64,000 nucleotides of DNA from Hygrocybe punicea (Eukaryota > Basidiomycota > Agaricomycetes > Agaricales > Hygrophoraceae), in the NCBI GenBank assembly GCA_963556145.1, contig OY744469.1, positions 2,046,001 to 2,110,000 on the forward strand, in the 5' to 3' direction. Both the position numbers and the translations under genes were made by a program. Position 1 is the first letter of the stretch; each line of letters begins with the position of its first letter. Shown one piece after another: positions 47,756 to 57,949 of the stretch. Below the pieces are notes generated by a model. It searched no databases. It saw nothing but the letters and a program-made list of their open reading frames with translations, and was not told the origin of the DNA.

Positions 47756-48818
47756 AGTTGGCATTGGCATCAGCATTGGCCTCTTTGTTAGTGTAGGACT
47801 CAAATTGAATATACCATTGAGTTATAATAGCAACAGAGTTGGCATAAGCATCAGATTGAGCATCGGCATCGGCATCAGCATCAGCATCAGCATCAGCATC
47901 AGCATCGGCATCGGCCTGAAATTCTTTTGCACCAATTGGGAAGGCGAATTTGTCTTCATGACTAATGAACACCTAATGCTGTCACAGCTCTAAACATTTC
48001 ATTTATTTTGGCATCAGCAAAACTATCAGTATCAGCCTCAGCCTGAACATATCCTGAAACAACTACTGAAATGTATCATAAATATCTGATGTAGTGGAGA
48101 GGTTTATGTAAGATGTCGTAAGGATCACAACTTTGTGGGTGTTAGCATTAAGCTCCTCCTCCGAGCATCACCATCGGCATTGATATCAACCTCAGCTTTG
48201 GTATGAATATGTTCTGAACCCATTGATGAGGTTGTTGTTGCATGGAAAGCGAATGCAAATTGGAATTGCCACTTTTTCTTCCAGTAGGTATTGTTCAGCC
48301 ATCAGAATACACATGAGCATCGGCCACGGCCTCAATATCGGTTTGATTCTTGGTTGACTTGGAAATTTGAAGATGGAAATCCAAAATAGGTAATATTAAC
48401 TTCTTTCATAACCTTCAATCCCAACCCTCACCAAATGAGCCAGTCTTTTCAATCGGGATCGATTGCCGAGTTCACTGACAGAATCTCCATGTACCTATGA
48501 GACAAATTTAGGCAACGTATCAGCCCACACTGAATCCATGGGGTGCAACTCACCATTTGTGACTGTGAACTGTTGATTGATAGATTGGCATTGGCATACC
48601 AAAATCCTGGTATTATTAAGGCTGCCTTTTACTGACATTAATCAATTCCACACTGAAGTCAAGTTTAGTTATGCGACCGATATTCATCAAGATTGGGTCA
48701 AAAGCCGATGGGCTTCAACACAAACAAAGAGGCTGCTCTAATGTGCTGTCATCCATTGCTCTTCAATCCACCAATAACAGCCAACACTCCACTACATGTC
48801 CAGGATTGCCATGGACGT
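47756..48818. other. Intergenic with a (GCATCA)n hexamer microsatellite
   Basis: A run of gcatca/gcatcg hexamers lies at about 47861-47923, with scattered related units (agcctcagcc, catcggcatt) as far as about 48370, suggesting an older, diverged array. No gene is supported; the open frames reflect the hexamer composition. Confidence 0.55.
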
Positions 48819-48979
48819 TGGAGGGGGAATCTCCGGACCTCAGGGAAGAGCTCAGGGGGAGCCGCGGCTGGGAGGGGAAAGCTGAGGAAACCCAAGGATG
48901 GATGACTAAGCTACTACAGGAAAGGGAATCTACTGGCTAAGGGTCTCTGGGGTCCTAGGGGCTAGCAGCTACTGCTGCA
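48819..48979 (-). repeat. LTR of element C (left copy, 3' in element sense)
   Basis: Plus strand begins tggagggggaatctccgg and ends agctactgctgca. Preceded by the ACGT target duplication. Confidence 0.85.
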
Positions 48980-49885
48980 GATACCCCCCTCCACAATGGT
49001 GTGCGCCCTCGCACACATCTCCTGCCTCTGAAAATCTCATCCTCCATGAAACTCCACCCACTCATCTACTATCCTCACTATCACCGGTGCTAAGAGGGGT
49101 CCTAAAAGCGGGTCGGGGTTGCCACACTGAGGGCATACTATCTCCATGAGAACATGTAGCATAATGTTCACATCTGGGGGGAGAAGCTCTAAGAGACTGT
49201 ACCGTGAGTCAATTCCTGGGCCCCATGCGAGCTCAGCTATAGCCCATGATCGATCAATCGCAAAGGGGATGGCCACACCAAGGGCAAGCGCTATTGATGA
49301 CTGGACGGGACCGTACGATGTTGATGCAGGGAAGATTGTCGGCTGTTCATCTTCCATAATCTGAGTACCTGCGTTGACGAGTTGTGGGGGCGGTGCGATT
49401 GGTGGGATAATTTCGGTGGGAACTGGTTGGCGAGGGGGCTGTACTGGGTTGGGAAACGGGTGACGGGCGTGGCGTTGGGGTAACAGGCGACGGTTGCGGC
49501 GGCGGGTGCTGCTCCACGGTCGAGCACCTGTACGTAGGTCAGAAAAATCACGTTTATATACACTATAAAGTTGGGAGACGGAAACGGGGGTTAACGGCAG
49601 TACTGGGGGGGGTATATCACGCTGTGGCTTTTTGGGGCGCGTGTCCTGGGGCTCCGTTCGGGTACGGGGCGTGTGTGGGGGCGCTGGCGGCGCGTTTTGG
49701 GGCGTGTAGGGGGCTTGGGGCGTCTCTGGGGCCATTCGCGGCGCGTTCTGGGGCGTGGTCGACGTGCCGGTCGCGGTTGGGCTCAGCCGGGGTTCGTTTG
49801 GGCATGCGGGCGCTCGCGTCGGCTGTTCCTGGGTCGACAGAGATGGGGCTGGGCGTTGGGGACGCGGTGGGGGCCTTATCGACGC

Positions 49886-50040
49886 TGGAGAGGTGCCGAT
49901 GGGCTAGCAGGGAGTCCTCTAGCTCAATCGCTAAGCTCGAGTCACTAAGATCAATCCTAATCCTACTGACTACCAAACAGAGCTATCTACTGAATCCAAC
50001 CGTGGGAAGGTCACGTGATCTACCAGATCTCCCTACCACA
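49886..50040 (-). repeat. LTR of element B (left copy)
   Basis: 155 bp, plus strand starting tggagaggtgccgatggg and ending ccctaccaca. Contains tcacgtga and, on the minus strand, ttcccacgg, as in the LTR of element A. Confidence 0.85.
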
Positions 50041-52345
50041 TGTCCCCTCCTCCAAAATGGCAGCATCCCCGCTGCCAGCGAAAGAGAAAAGAGGGAGACA
50101 GAAAGACAAGAAGAGAGATGGAAAGGAATAACAAAAATGGAAAAGAAATGGACAAGAGTCATATAGGGAAAGCAATGGGAAAAAAGAAGAATATTAAAAA
50201 TGCCTATCTTGGCTTCTTCCAACCTAGGGCCTGGAGAGCTCTACTCAAGTCTGAGAGACGAGGGTCCTGGTCCCAGTTGAGACAGGTAGATCTCGGGGCA
50301 GTTGGGTATGTCGTGTGGAAAGGCTTCATGAAGATGGGTCGGCCAGGTGCGATGCCAGATGGGTGGGATCGTGTGAATGCTGGACCAGGTGGTCTTGTGT
50401 ATATGCAGCGAGCTCGAGGGCGTGCGTGGCGTTGTTGAATACGATGTTGAAGGGTGGCGAAGGGCCGTCAGTTGTCGGAGAAGAGTCCTGAAAGGTCGCG
50501 AGGTGGGTATTTGGCTGGGAAAACGGGGCGAAGTGGGATCGTCGCGGCGTCTTCAGCCCAGTCAAACCGCGTAGGTTGTGCTGGCATAGACGTTGGGGCA
50601 GGGTTGGGCACACGAACGGAGCCATCCACGGTCTCCTCTTGGTCCGTCTCGTCGTCGCCTCGGCGCATGCCCCCGTTCGTCTTTGGGGCGGCCTCGCTCG
50701 TCTCGCCTCCTCTTGGTGTCGTTGTCTCCTCTTTCTTCGTGCTGTCTCCTTCCCTCTCATTCCTTTCGTTCGCGTACACGCCGGTTCATGTTTCGACGTT
50801 GCTTGGCTTTGGGGGTCGCATTGGCGACGTCTGGACGGCGACGTCGTGTCTTTGGGCTTGCGTGGGCGTGGACTGACTGGGCACTGGTGCCGGCGTGGTG
50901 GATTCACGGTCTGAGACGCGTATGGATGCGTTTTGTAGCGGGGGTGTTGATTCTTGAGCGGGTGGGCTTGTTGGGACACGCTGGGACGCGTTTCTGTGCG
51001 TGAACGGGGCCGTTTGGGTGGGCATTGGGACATGGAAGGCGTCGCGTTCAGTGTTGGGCGACGGGGAACGTGCTGGGACGTGCTGGGACGTGTGGGGCCG
51101 TTCTCGTCGTGTGTGTGTGGGCTGGTACTTCGATACGTGGTGGTTCTGATGACGTGGCACGTCCTGGTGCAGCGGGGGTCGTTTTTGGCGAGGGTGGGTA
51201 AGCTGGAGCTTGCTGAGACGCGTTTCCGCGTGCGCGTGGGGCCGTGTGAGCGTTCTTATGTGCACTGGGTGCCGGTGGATGCGCTTGCGGCTCGTCCGTT
51301 TGTACTGACGCGAACACGAAGGTGTGTGGGGTCGTTTGGGCTGACTTTGACGCGTGGCGCGTAGTTTTCGGTGTGGGGGCACAGGTGGGGGCCGGTGATA
51401 TGTAGACTTGCGGCGTCATTGACGCAGACGCGTGGATGGACGGTTCTGTCTGGGTCGACGTGTGGTGTGTCGTTTTCGGAGTGAGCGGGTGAGCTGGGGT
51501 TCTGGTTGCGGCTGAGCCGATGGACAGCGTTGTCTGTATGCTTGTAGCAGTGTAGGCAAGTGCCGTTTGGGTCGACGTGGATGCGTAGATGGGCCGATTA
51601 TGTTGGGTTGGCGGTTCCGTTTGTGTTGTTGCTGATATTTTCACTAGCGGTGTGCTGGTTTGCGCAGTGTCAGGCGATTGGCAGGCTGCATCCGAACAGC
51701 CATCGTTGTACCCTTCGGTATAGCCGTCGTATTGGCCAAAGTCCTTGCCATCCTCATACCCTGCTTCGTATCCTACCAATCAGCCATCGTCGTAGGCTCT
51801 TCGTTGGTCTTCATCTGCTTTCACGGCTCTTTTGGATGCTTGTTCGGCTGTTGTCAATTGTCCAAGAGCAAATGCGATCTCGAAAAATTCTTTTAAGGCA
51901 TTGGCCTTGTCGAATGAAGCGTCAAACTCGTTGACGGCAGCTTTGCGGATGTTATCTTTATATTCGACCGTGTATTTGTCTATCGTAGTCGATTCGCTAA
52001 GTGTGGTAGCTCGAGTTGGCTTGACATGGTGTGCGGCTTTTGCTTTCTTTGTAGCAGCTTTTTTGTTGCTGGGGCCTGGCATGTCGATTGCGAAAAGTAA
52101 GAGAGCTGGGATGCAAATGTGAAATGCGAGGATGCAGGGTGTAAAACGCGGAGACGCAGGCACGAAACCTTAGAGACGCAGAGAGGCAAAGACGCAAAAC
52201 GCGGGAACGCAAAATCACTGAAACGCTAAGACGCTGGACGCTGAGACACTAAGATACTGAGACAAAAGCACCAAAGAGACTTGGGATGCAACAAGAAAGC
52301 AGGAGCAGGCGTGTTAAAGGTCGAATCACGCTCTCATCACCACGA

Positions 52346-52500
52346 TGGAGAGGTGCCGATGGGCTAGCAGGGAGTCCTCTAGCTCAATCGCTAAGCTCAA
52401 GTCACTAAGATCAATCCTAATCCTACTGACTACCAAACAGAGCTATCTACTGAATCCAACCGTGGGAAGGTCACGTGATCTACCAGATCTCCCTACCACA
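52346..52500 (-). repeat. LTR of element B (right copy)
   Basis: 155 bp, near identical to 49886-50040 (one difference seen, gctcgag against gctcaag). Followed by the ACGC duplication, into which a hAT-type element then inserted. Confidence 0.85.
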
Positions 52501-52506
52501 ACGCGT

Positions 52507-53035
52507 TAGTGTTGCCGTAGTTCGGTTCCGAACCTAGCCGAACCCGGTTCAAACCCCGAACCGAACCCGGGGTTCAGTCTAAGTTCAGCCAAATGCTGAA
52601 CCGGACCGCGGGTTCGGTTCAGGGTTTCGAGGCTGGCCAGATTTCCTGAACGGCTCCAAACCGCGTCCAAACCGCGAACGCGGATATTTTTAAGGAATTT
52701 ATTTCATTTGTTTTTCATATTTCTTTACTTACCATTTTGTGTTAAACGGTATCATGTGACCGGCCGTAGTAGCTTTCACGCGACACAGCAACATCAACGC
52801 GGATTGAACACAACACAATTTGTGTTGTGTTCCTCAAGGTAAGTTTCCTTTGTTTCTTAACTTTACTAATGTTATTTGCGACAGGCAAATCGACAACCAC
52901 GGCAACGACAACCACGACGCCCAGCAGCAGCAGCAGCAATGTCGGCAGCAGCAGCAACAGCGGCAGCGGCAACGGCAACAGCAGCAGCAGCAGGAGCGCA
53001 GCAGCAACAGCAGCAACGGCAACGGCAACGGCAAC

Positions 53036-53066
<31 letters not shown>

Positions 53067-53803
53067 ACGGCCACGACAGCAGCAGCAGCGCCGGCAGCGG
53101 CAGCAGCAGCAGCAGCAGCAACGGCGGCAGCAGCAACGGCGGCAACAGCAGCAGCAGCAGCAGCAGCAGCGCCGGCAGCGGCAGCAGCAGCAGCAGGAGC
53201 GCAGGAGCAACAGCAGCAACGGCGGCAGCAGCAACGCCGGCAACAGCAGCAGCAGCAGCAGCAACGCCGGCAGCAGCAGCAGCAGCAACACCGGCAGCAG
53301 CAGCAGCTGCTGCTGGTGCATCAAGCCCCAACCTCACCATCAGCGGCGGCAACAACAACGGCAACCACCACCACGACGGCCAGCAGCAGCAGCAGCAGCA
53401 GCAATGCCGGCAGCAGCAGCAACAGCGGCAGCAGCAACGGCAACAGCAGCAGCAGGAGCGCAGCAGCGACGGCGACGGCAGCAGCACCAGCAGCACCAGC
53501 AGTGGCAGCGGCAGCAGCAGCAGCAACAGCACCAGACGGCTCCCCCGTAGCCCAACTTCCTCGCGAAGCGTAGCGCCGTATCAATTGATACGTGCCTGCC
53601 ATTCGCGAGGAGAACGGAGCTCAGGGGTGAGCCAACCTCGGTCTGGGGTTCAGACCGCGTCTGAACCCCAGACCGAACGCGAAGAGACGGTTCAAAGCCG
53701 TTCGGGTCCAGGTTTGGCCATGCGCCAAACCGGACCCGAAGTTCAGTTCGCGGTTCCGCCAAAAAGGCTCGGAACCGGACCGAACTGAACTTCGGCAACA
53801 CTA
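52507..53803. mobile_element. hAT-type non-autonomous element with triplet-repeat core
   Basis: The ends are tagtgttgccgtagttc and, inverted, tagtgttgccgaagttc. An exact 8 bp target duplication, caacgcgt, flanks them (52499-52506 and 53804-53811). Such ends and an 8 bp duplication define hAT elements. There is no transposase. Subterminal regions are dense in gaacc/ggttc motifs, as transposase-binding sites often are. The core (about 52880-53540) is almost pure CAG/CAA/CGG/AGC triplets. Length 1297 bp. Confidence 0.9.
52880..53540. repeat. Trinucleotide (CAG/CAA/CGG) repeat tract
   Basis: About 660 bp of CAG, CAA and CGG units, read as poly-Gln/Arg, poly-Ala/Thr or poly-Ser/Asn/Gly in the three forward frames. 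Forward and reverse frames stay open because the units contain no stop in most phases, so open frames here are not evidence of a gene. A unit of about 110 bp around 52888-53000 recurs at about 53330-53460, showing segmental duplication inside the tract. Confidence 0.9.
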
Positions 53804-53966
53804 CAACGCGTCGGGGGTCACTGCTGGGACGTGGGGCGTTTCTCGACGCGTGGGGGCTGGTGACGTGGCAGTATCGGTTGGGCTGGACTGGGGCTCGTTT
53901 GGGCACGCGGCCGTTCGTGTTGGCTGTTTCCGGGGCGACGGAAACGGATTCGGGCGCTGGGAGTCC

Positions 53967-54353
53967 TAGTGTTGCCACGACTATAGTTGGTCACTTTTCT
54001 TTTCTCTGCTCTACTGCCTTCAATAAAATACATAAAAATATAAAGAAAATTTCGAGGGGTAGCCTCTACATAGGTCTTGAGTTAGTACACTTAAACCTTT
54101 CTGTAATATGTAACCCATCATTGGATAAGTGACCAACTATGGTTTTTAGTCGCGACTAACATAGTCGCGACTAAAAACCATAGTTGGTCACTTATCCAAT
54201 GATGGGTTACATATTACAGAAAGGTTTAAGTGTACTAACTCAAGACCTATGTAGAGGCTACCCCTCGAAATTTTCTTTATATTTTTATGTATTTTATTGA
54301 AGGCAGTAGAGCAGAGAAAAGAAAAGTGACCAACTATAGTCGTGGCAACACTA
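53967..54353. mobile_element. Perfect 387 bp palindromic (foldback) element
   Basis: Arms of 191 bp (53967-54157 and 54163-54353) are exact reverse complements as far as I can check by eye, separated by five bases (aacat). The ends read tagtgttgccacgactatag, sharing TAGTGTTGCC with the hAT-type element at 52507, so it is probably a hAT-mobilised MITE. No 8 bp duplication is seen (left flank gggagtcc, right flank aattattt). A short palindrome, agtcgcgact, sits on each side of the centre. Confidence 0.88.
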
Positions 54354-54578
54354 AATTATTTGAAGACGAGAACTTGAGGGAACAACGAGAAATAGATGAG
54401 ACCGAGTATAAATGAGATGGGCGAGGGGATGCTGTTAATTCTGATGTGTTTTCGCGCTTCGTTTGCGCGTCCTGTTGGGTTCCTGGTTGAATTCCTTCAA
54501 TATTTGAAATTTTGTCTTTTGATCCTTTCGAGATCTGGTCCTACGGGTGCGTGGCTTGAATCTCTCTCATCACCACGT

Positions 54579-54739
54579 TGGAGGGGGAATCTCCGGACCT
54601 CAGGGAAGAGCTCAGGGGGAGCCGTGGCTGGGAGGGGAAAGCTGAGGAAACCCAAGGATGGATGACTAAGCTACTACAGGAAAGGGAATCTACTGGCTAA
54701 GGGTCTCTGGGGTCCTAGGGGCTGGCAGCTACTGCTGCA
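54579..54739 (-). repeat. LTR of element C (right copy, 5' in element sense)
   Basis: 161 bp, matching 48819-48979 with two differences seen (gccgtggc against gccgcggc, ctggcag against ctagcag). Followed by the ACGT duplication. Confidence 0.85.
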
Positions 54740-55430
54740 ACGTATCCTGTGTTGGTACCTGCCCAATGCATTGACACCGACTTGACAAGTATGGGAATAC
54801 CTTCTGAATGACACCTCAAAATTTGAATCATGTCCACAGCTCATCATTGCTGAATCACTGAAGCACATGAACACATTATTGTCTCAAAGCATGTCAAGTA
54901 TGGCGAAGAAGAACTGGAGGACCAATCCGGCATTATTTCGGGCTAACCATGAATGTTCTAAGACTTAGGCAATGGCATGGATATATCGGTGGATTTTGAG
55001 TCTCCAATTGGTTTTGAAGTAGATAGGCTCAATTCACCTCTATTTGCTATACTATATGGAGAGAAAATCTACATAATATGTCAAATATGGTGGCCCCAAA
55101 GTGTTGGGTATGGCTTTGAAGTATTAAAAGGTGTTATTCTGCATCTACTGGACAGATACAAAATGGATACAAATCCGTGAAGCTATGGATACAGCGTATG
55201 AAAAAACCTCAGAGTAGCAGACGGGAAATTTCATATCTAAGGCTATAAACAATATTTTATTGGTTTCATCTATTGTGAATGGTTTGAACAATGAAGGGAG
55301 GGATAGAATGGAGTTTGTTAAAAGGTTTCAGGTCAAATTACTCTTGAGAAATACTGGCAATTGTTTTTATATTGATATTTTATTGTGTACATCACCTAAA
55401 AAATCTGTGCCATTGTCTAATGTTCTTCAA
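54740..55430. other. Intergenic or decayed 5' part of the oxygenase locus
   Basis: No clear coding block is recognised. It lies directly upstream of the TET/JBP-like relic and may hold its degraded 5' exons. Confidence 0.4.
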
Positions 55431-55434
55431 TTAT

Positions 55435-56095
55435 GCCAGGCACAGTAGAGCTTTCTCCAGCTTGGTTTCAACAAAGACACGATGTAAGTATTATTATTTA
55501 AAACATGGCTGTAGTTGAATATGTATGAATGCAGATGCAAAATGAACCCTTTGTGGTGTCCTCGGCGTTGAATGACTCGAATGCCGAAGCTGGTGGAAGG
55601 GCCTGGCTGGACGCTTCGTGGGAATCCATTGCACTCATATTGACAACCCTTTCCATAACACACCTGGAGTTGTACAAATGTGGCCAAGAGACATTGCGAC
55701 ATTTGGAAACCAATGCTGATCTATTCAATGTATTGAGCCAATGGTCCTCGGTGTTCAATGGGATGTCAGTCATAAGCAATCGGGAAACACCGGCACATAG
55801 GGACAACAATTCACGGGTGGAGTGGTATGACATTTTGGCAACAATCAGGTTATATAAGGAAGCCATTCTGGACTTGTCAAACATCGGCCTTTGATTACAG
55901 TACAATTCAGGTACACTGGTCCATCTGGGTGGACGACTTTTAAGGCATGGTGTTCATTGGACAGAAGGTGACTGTGTTTGTCTCGCATTTTATATGAGAG
56001 ACAATGTGCATGAGCAGGTAGGGGTTCAGGCAGCATCATGGATGACTTTTGACCACATCCAAACTCTGTTTTCCCATCCACAGCACATTAGATAA
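55435..56095 (+). pseudogene. TET/JBP-like 2OG-Fe(II) oxygenase, partial and broken
   Basis: An exon ending at about 55480 (MPGTVELSPAWFQQRHD) joins the one starting at 55535. Blocks in order: GGRAWLDASWESIAL, SVFNGMSVISNRETPAHRDN with the HxD iron-binding pair, WYDILATIRLYKEAIL, then LQYNSGTLVHLGGRLLRHG with the second His, and DCVCLAFYMRDNVHEQVGV with the Arg expected to bind 2-oxoglutarate. This is the core of the fungal 2OGFeDO (TET/JBP) family, enzymes that oxidise 5-methylcytosine; many Agaricomycete copies are linked to KDZ transposons. A TGA at 55892-55894 interrupts the frame between the iron ligands (CGA expected), so I call it a pseudogene. The N-terminal part is not found. I see no KDZ transposase in the window. 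Confidence 0.72.
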
Positions 56096-56219
56096 CTTGT
56101 GACAATAACTAATATTGTAATATGTATGATACAGCATCAAAACTTCAAAGGGCAGACATATTGGAAACACCGATCAGACATATGGGGAAACACCAAGCAG
56201 ACATATGATAAAAACACCA

Positions 56220-57390
56220 ATCAGACCTATGCCAACTGATGATGCAGGTCATCCAGGGATTTCCACCTATCCTTCAAAAGCTTTGCTTCATGTAGCTTGT
56301 CAAGGGTATGTCGCTGAATGAGTGTGTAGCTGCCCTCCATTTTTGCTCAGAGCATTCGAAGATATTGCCGAAGTTTGGTGTTTTGATTGACACTTAGACT
56401 GTTGATGAATGCTGGTGATAAACAAGCCGGTTGAATCCCCACACGATCTTCATGCTGGATCGCTTTCCTCTTGCCCTTGTCGACTGAAGTCGGGGTATTC
56501 TCTGAGCTAGTGCCATCCAACTCATCAACATCCATCTCTGAACTGTGCACCGATGTCAATGTTTGACCATCTGACAGTGTTTCTATTTGAGGCAACCCAT
56601 TCCAAGATGGACTGCTTGACCGAGATGAAGGATCGCTCATTGGAAAGGTCGGCATCTTGAGGACCTGTTGTTGGATGTTGTCGAGGGCCTATGGGTGGAT
56701 GGATGAATGATCAGCATTCACGGATCTATTGCAAGTCCCTACCTCCCAAAGTTGGGGCGACTCTTCAGATGAAAACCCTCCCGATGTTGTTGCATGTGCC
56801 ATTTGAAAGGCAAGGCCAGTTTCAGGCTGTCCATGATTCAACACTCGAATATGAACAGCAGAGAATGATAAGTACAACCTGCATCATTGCCACTGCTGCA
56901 AAGTATCCCACAAAGGAGGTCAGAATGGGTCCCAGAGCATTGGGGACCACGTCTTCCTCTTCCTCCCACCAATGCCCACCATCCAGATGTTTTTTAATGA
57001 AGGAAAGGGGTAATGCATCGATTGGGAGAACTTGCTCAGATACATCATTTCATAGATATGGTAGTGCATGCTGGTACAGCAATTGTGCTGTTTCTTGCAC
57101 AGCTTCTGGAATTTCCAATCTAATTCTGGTGATTTGTGAAGTGCCGATGGAGACCATGGCTACTGCCTGGACAAGAGAGAGTGAATTTCTTTAGCAGAAA
57201 TAGCATTATGTCAGTGCACATACAATTTCTGACTGCATGTTTGATTCCCATCTTTCCCACTGCTCGACGGTCAGCTCATCCCAACCGGATGTCATCCCCC
57301 ATGTTGCCATTTGAACTCGTCGTCCCAGGAGATTCAGGAGGTGTTGACATTCACACATTTGTGCCATAATAAATGTTCAGTGAAGCCTGG
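56220..57390 (-). pseudogene. Decayed minus-strand gene, unrecognised
   Basis: Reverse-strand blocks look protein-coding but are cut by stops and frame changes: LEIPEAVQETAQLLYQHALP, LPLSFIKKHLDGGHWWEEEE and NALGPILTSFVGYFAAVAMM at about 56890-57130. A cleaner frame at 56347-56655 follows (MPTFPMSDPSSRSSSPSWNG, then VDKGKRKAIQHEDRVGIQ), and a helical end GSYTLIQRHTLDKLHEAKLL after its stop. I recall similar unnamed Agaricomycete proteins but no function. It is tail-to-tail with the oxygenase relic. Confidence 0.4.
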
Positions 57391-57949
57391 ATAGTTCAAT
57401 GATGAAGGTGTTATTTACCTGTGTTTGAAACAGTCACTAATTGCATCAATCCAAGTTTAATGCATCTCAGCCCCGATGTTACGAGTCCCTATAAGGGAAT
57501 CGTTCTATATGGTGGATTTTTCAACTCAGGGTCAGACTCTAATTTGCCAAGCCGTGGGAACAATCTTTGCAAACTGTGGGAACAATTTTGAAGCCCTGGG
57601 AATAGTTTTGAAACCATGTGACTGCTGACTTTGTAACTGTGAGAATTTGGTGTCCCAATAAGCAAGAACAATAAGGTGGCTTGATCACAGGTTCCCAGAT
57701 CACAGTTGCCAATTTTGGAATAGGTAGTGTTGCAACGTCTTTGCTTGACAGCTTTATTGACATAACGGACTGCATTGGTAGTGTAATGTGCACCTTTTGA
57801 AATATAGATGAGGTGAATGGGCTGAACAGTGTTCAGTGTTCAATGAGTTTCCTGGGTATATTTTCTGTGTGGTAGACACAGGATGAACCATATGTGAAAT
57901 GTGTGTCTGCAGATACATATATTTTGCTGGATGCATTGGAATTATGTGT
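57391..57949. other. Intergenic leading into satellite
   Basis: No gene is supported. A partial unit like the satellite to the right (gctgaacagtgttc) occurs at about 57819. Confidence 0.45.

Larger units (their letters stand above)
49886..52500 (-). mobile_element. Short-LTR non-autonomous retroelement B, nested in C
   Basis: 155 bp terminal repeats (49886-50040 and 52346-52500) differ at about one position, so this insertion is young. ACGC precedes the left copy and follows the right (4 bp duplication). ctctcatcacca at 52332-52343 is the reverse complement of the shared primer-binding site, so the element is minus-oriented. A minus-strand frame starts near 52083 (MPGPSNKKAATKKAKAAHHV) and encodes a helical segment (NEFDASFDKANALKEFFEIA). 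After a TGA at 51780-51782 (CGA expected) it continues into Gly/Tyr/Asp repeats (GYEAGYEDGKDFGQYDGYTE) and a long Thr/Gln/Pro region with QTxP-like repeats. I do not recognise this protein; it may be a degraded Gag-like product. Confidence 0.82.
48819..54739 (-). mobile_element. Short-LTR non-autonomous retroelement C, host of a second nest
   Basis: 161 bp terminal repeats at 48819-48979 and 54579-54739 differ at about two positions. ACGT precedes the left copy and follows the right, a 4 bp target duplication. Next to the right copy, ctctcatcacca (54565-54576) is the reverse complement of the primer-binding site tggtgatgagag, so the element is in minus orientation. The interior lacks pol. A minus-strand frame at 49037-49735 encodes a Pro-rich start and a more normal end (DRSWAIAELAWGPGIDSRYS, IVCPQCGNPDPLLGP, VIVRIVDEWVEFHGG), possibly an element-encoded protein. 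It has been invaded by element B (49886-52500), a hAT-type element (52507-53803) and a palindromic element (53967-54353). Confidence 0.82.

Noticed and set aside
47754..47993. Open frames over the gcatca hexamers (Ile/Ser/Gly or Asp/Ala repeats)
   Set aside because: Simple microsatellite translation with no flanking coding structure.
52820..53788. Long open frames encoding poly-Gln, poly-Ala and poly-Ser/Asn
   Set aside because: All forward frames and parts of the reverse frames are open over the triplet tract, so openness is compositional; the tract lies inside a non-autonomous hAT-type element.
53967..54353. An 8 bp target duplication for the palindrome
   Set aside because: Flanks gggagtcc and aattattt do not match; the element is kept but the duplication is not claimed.
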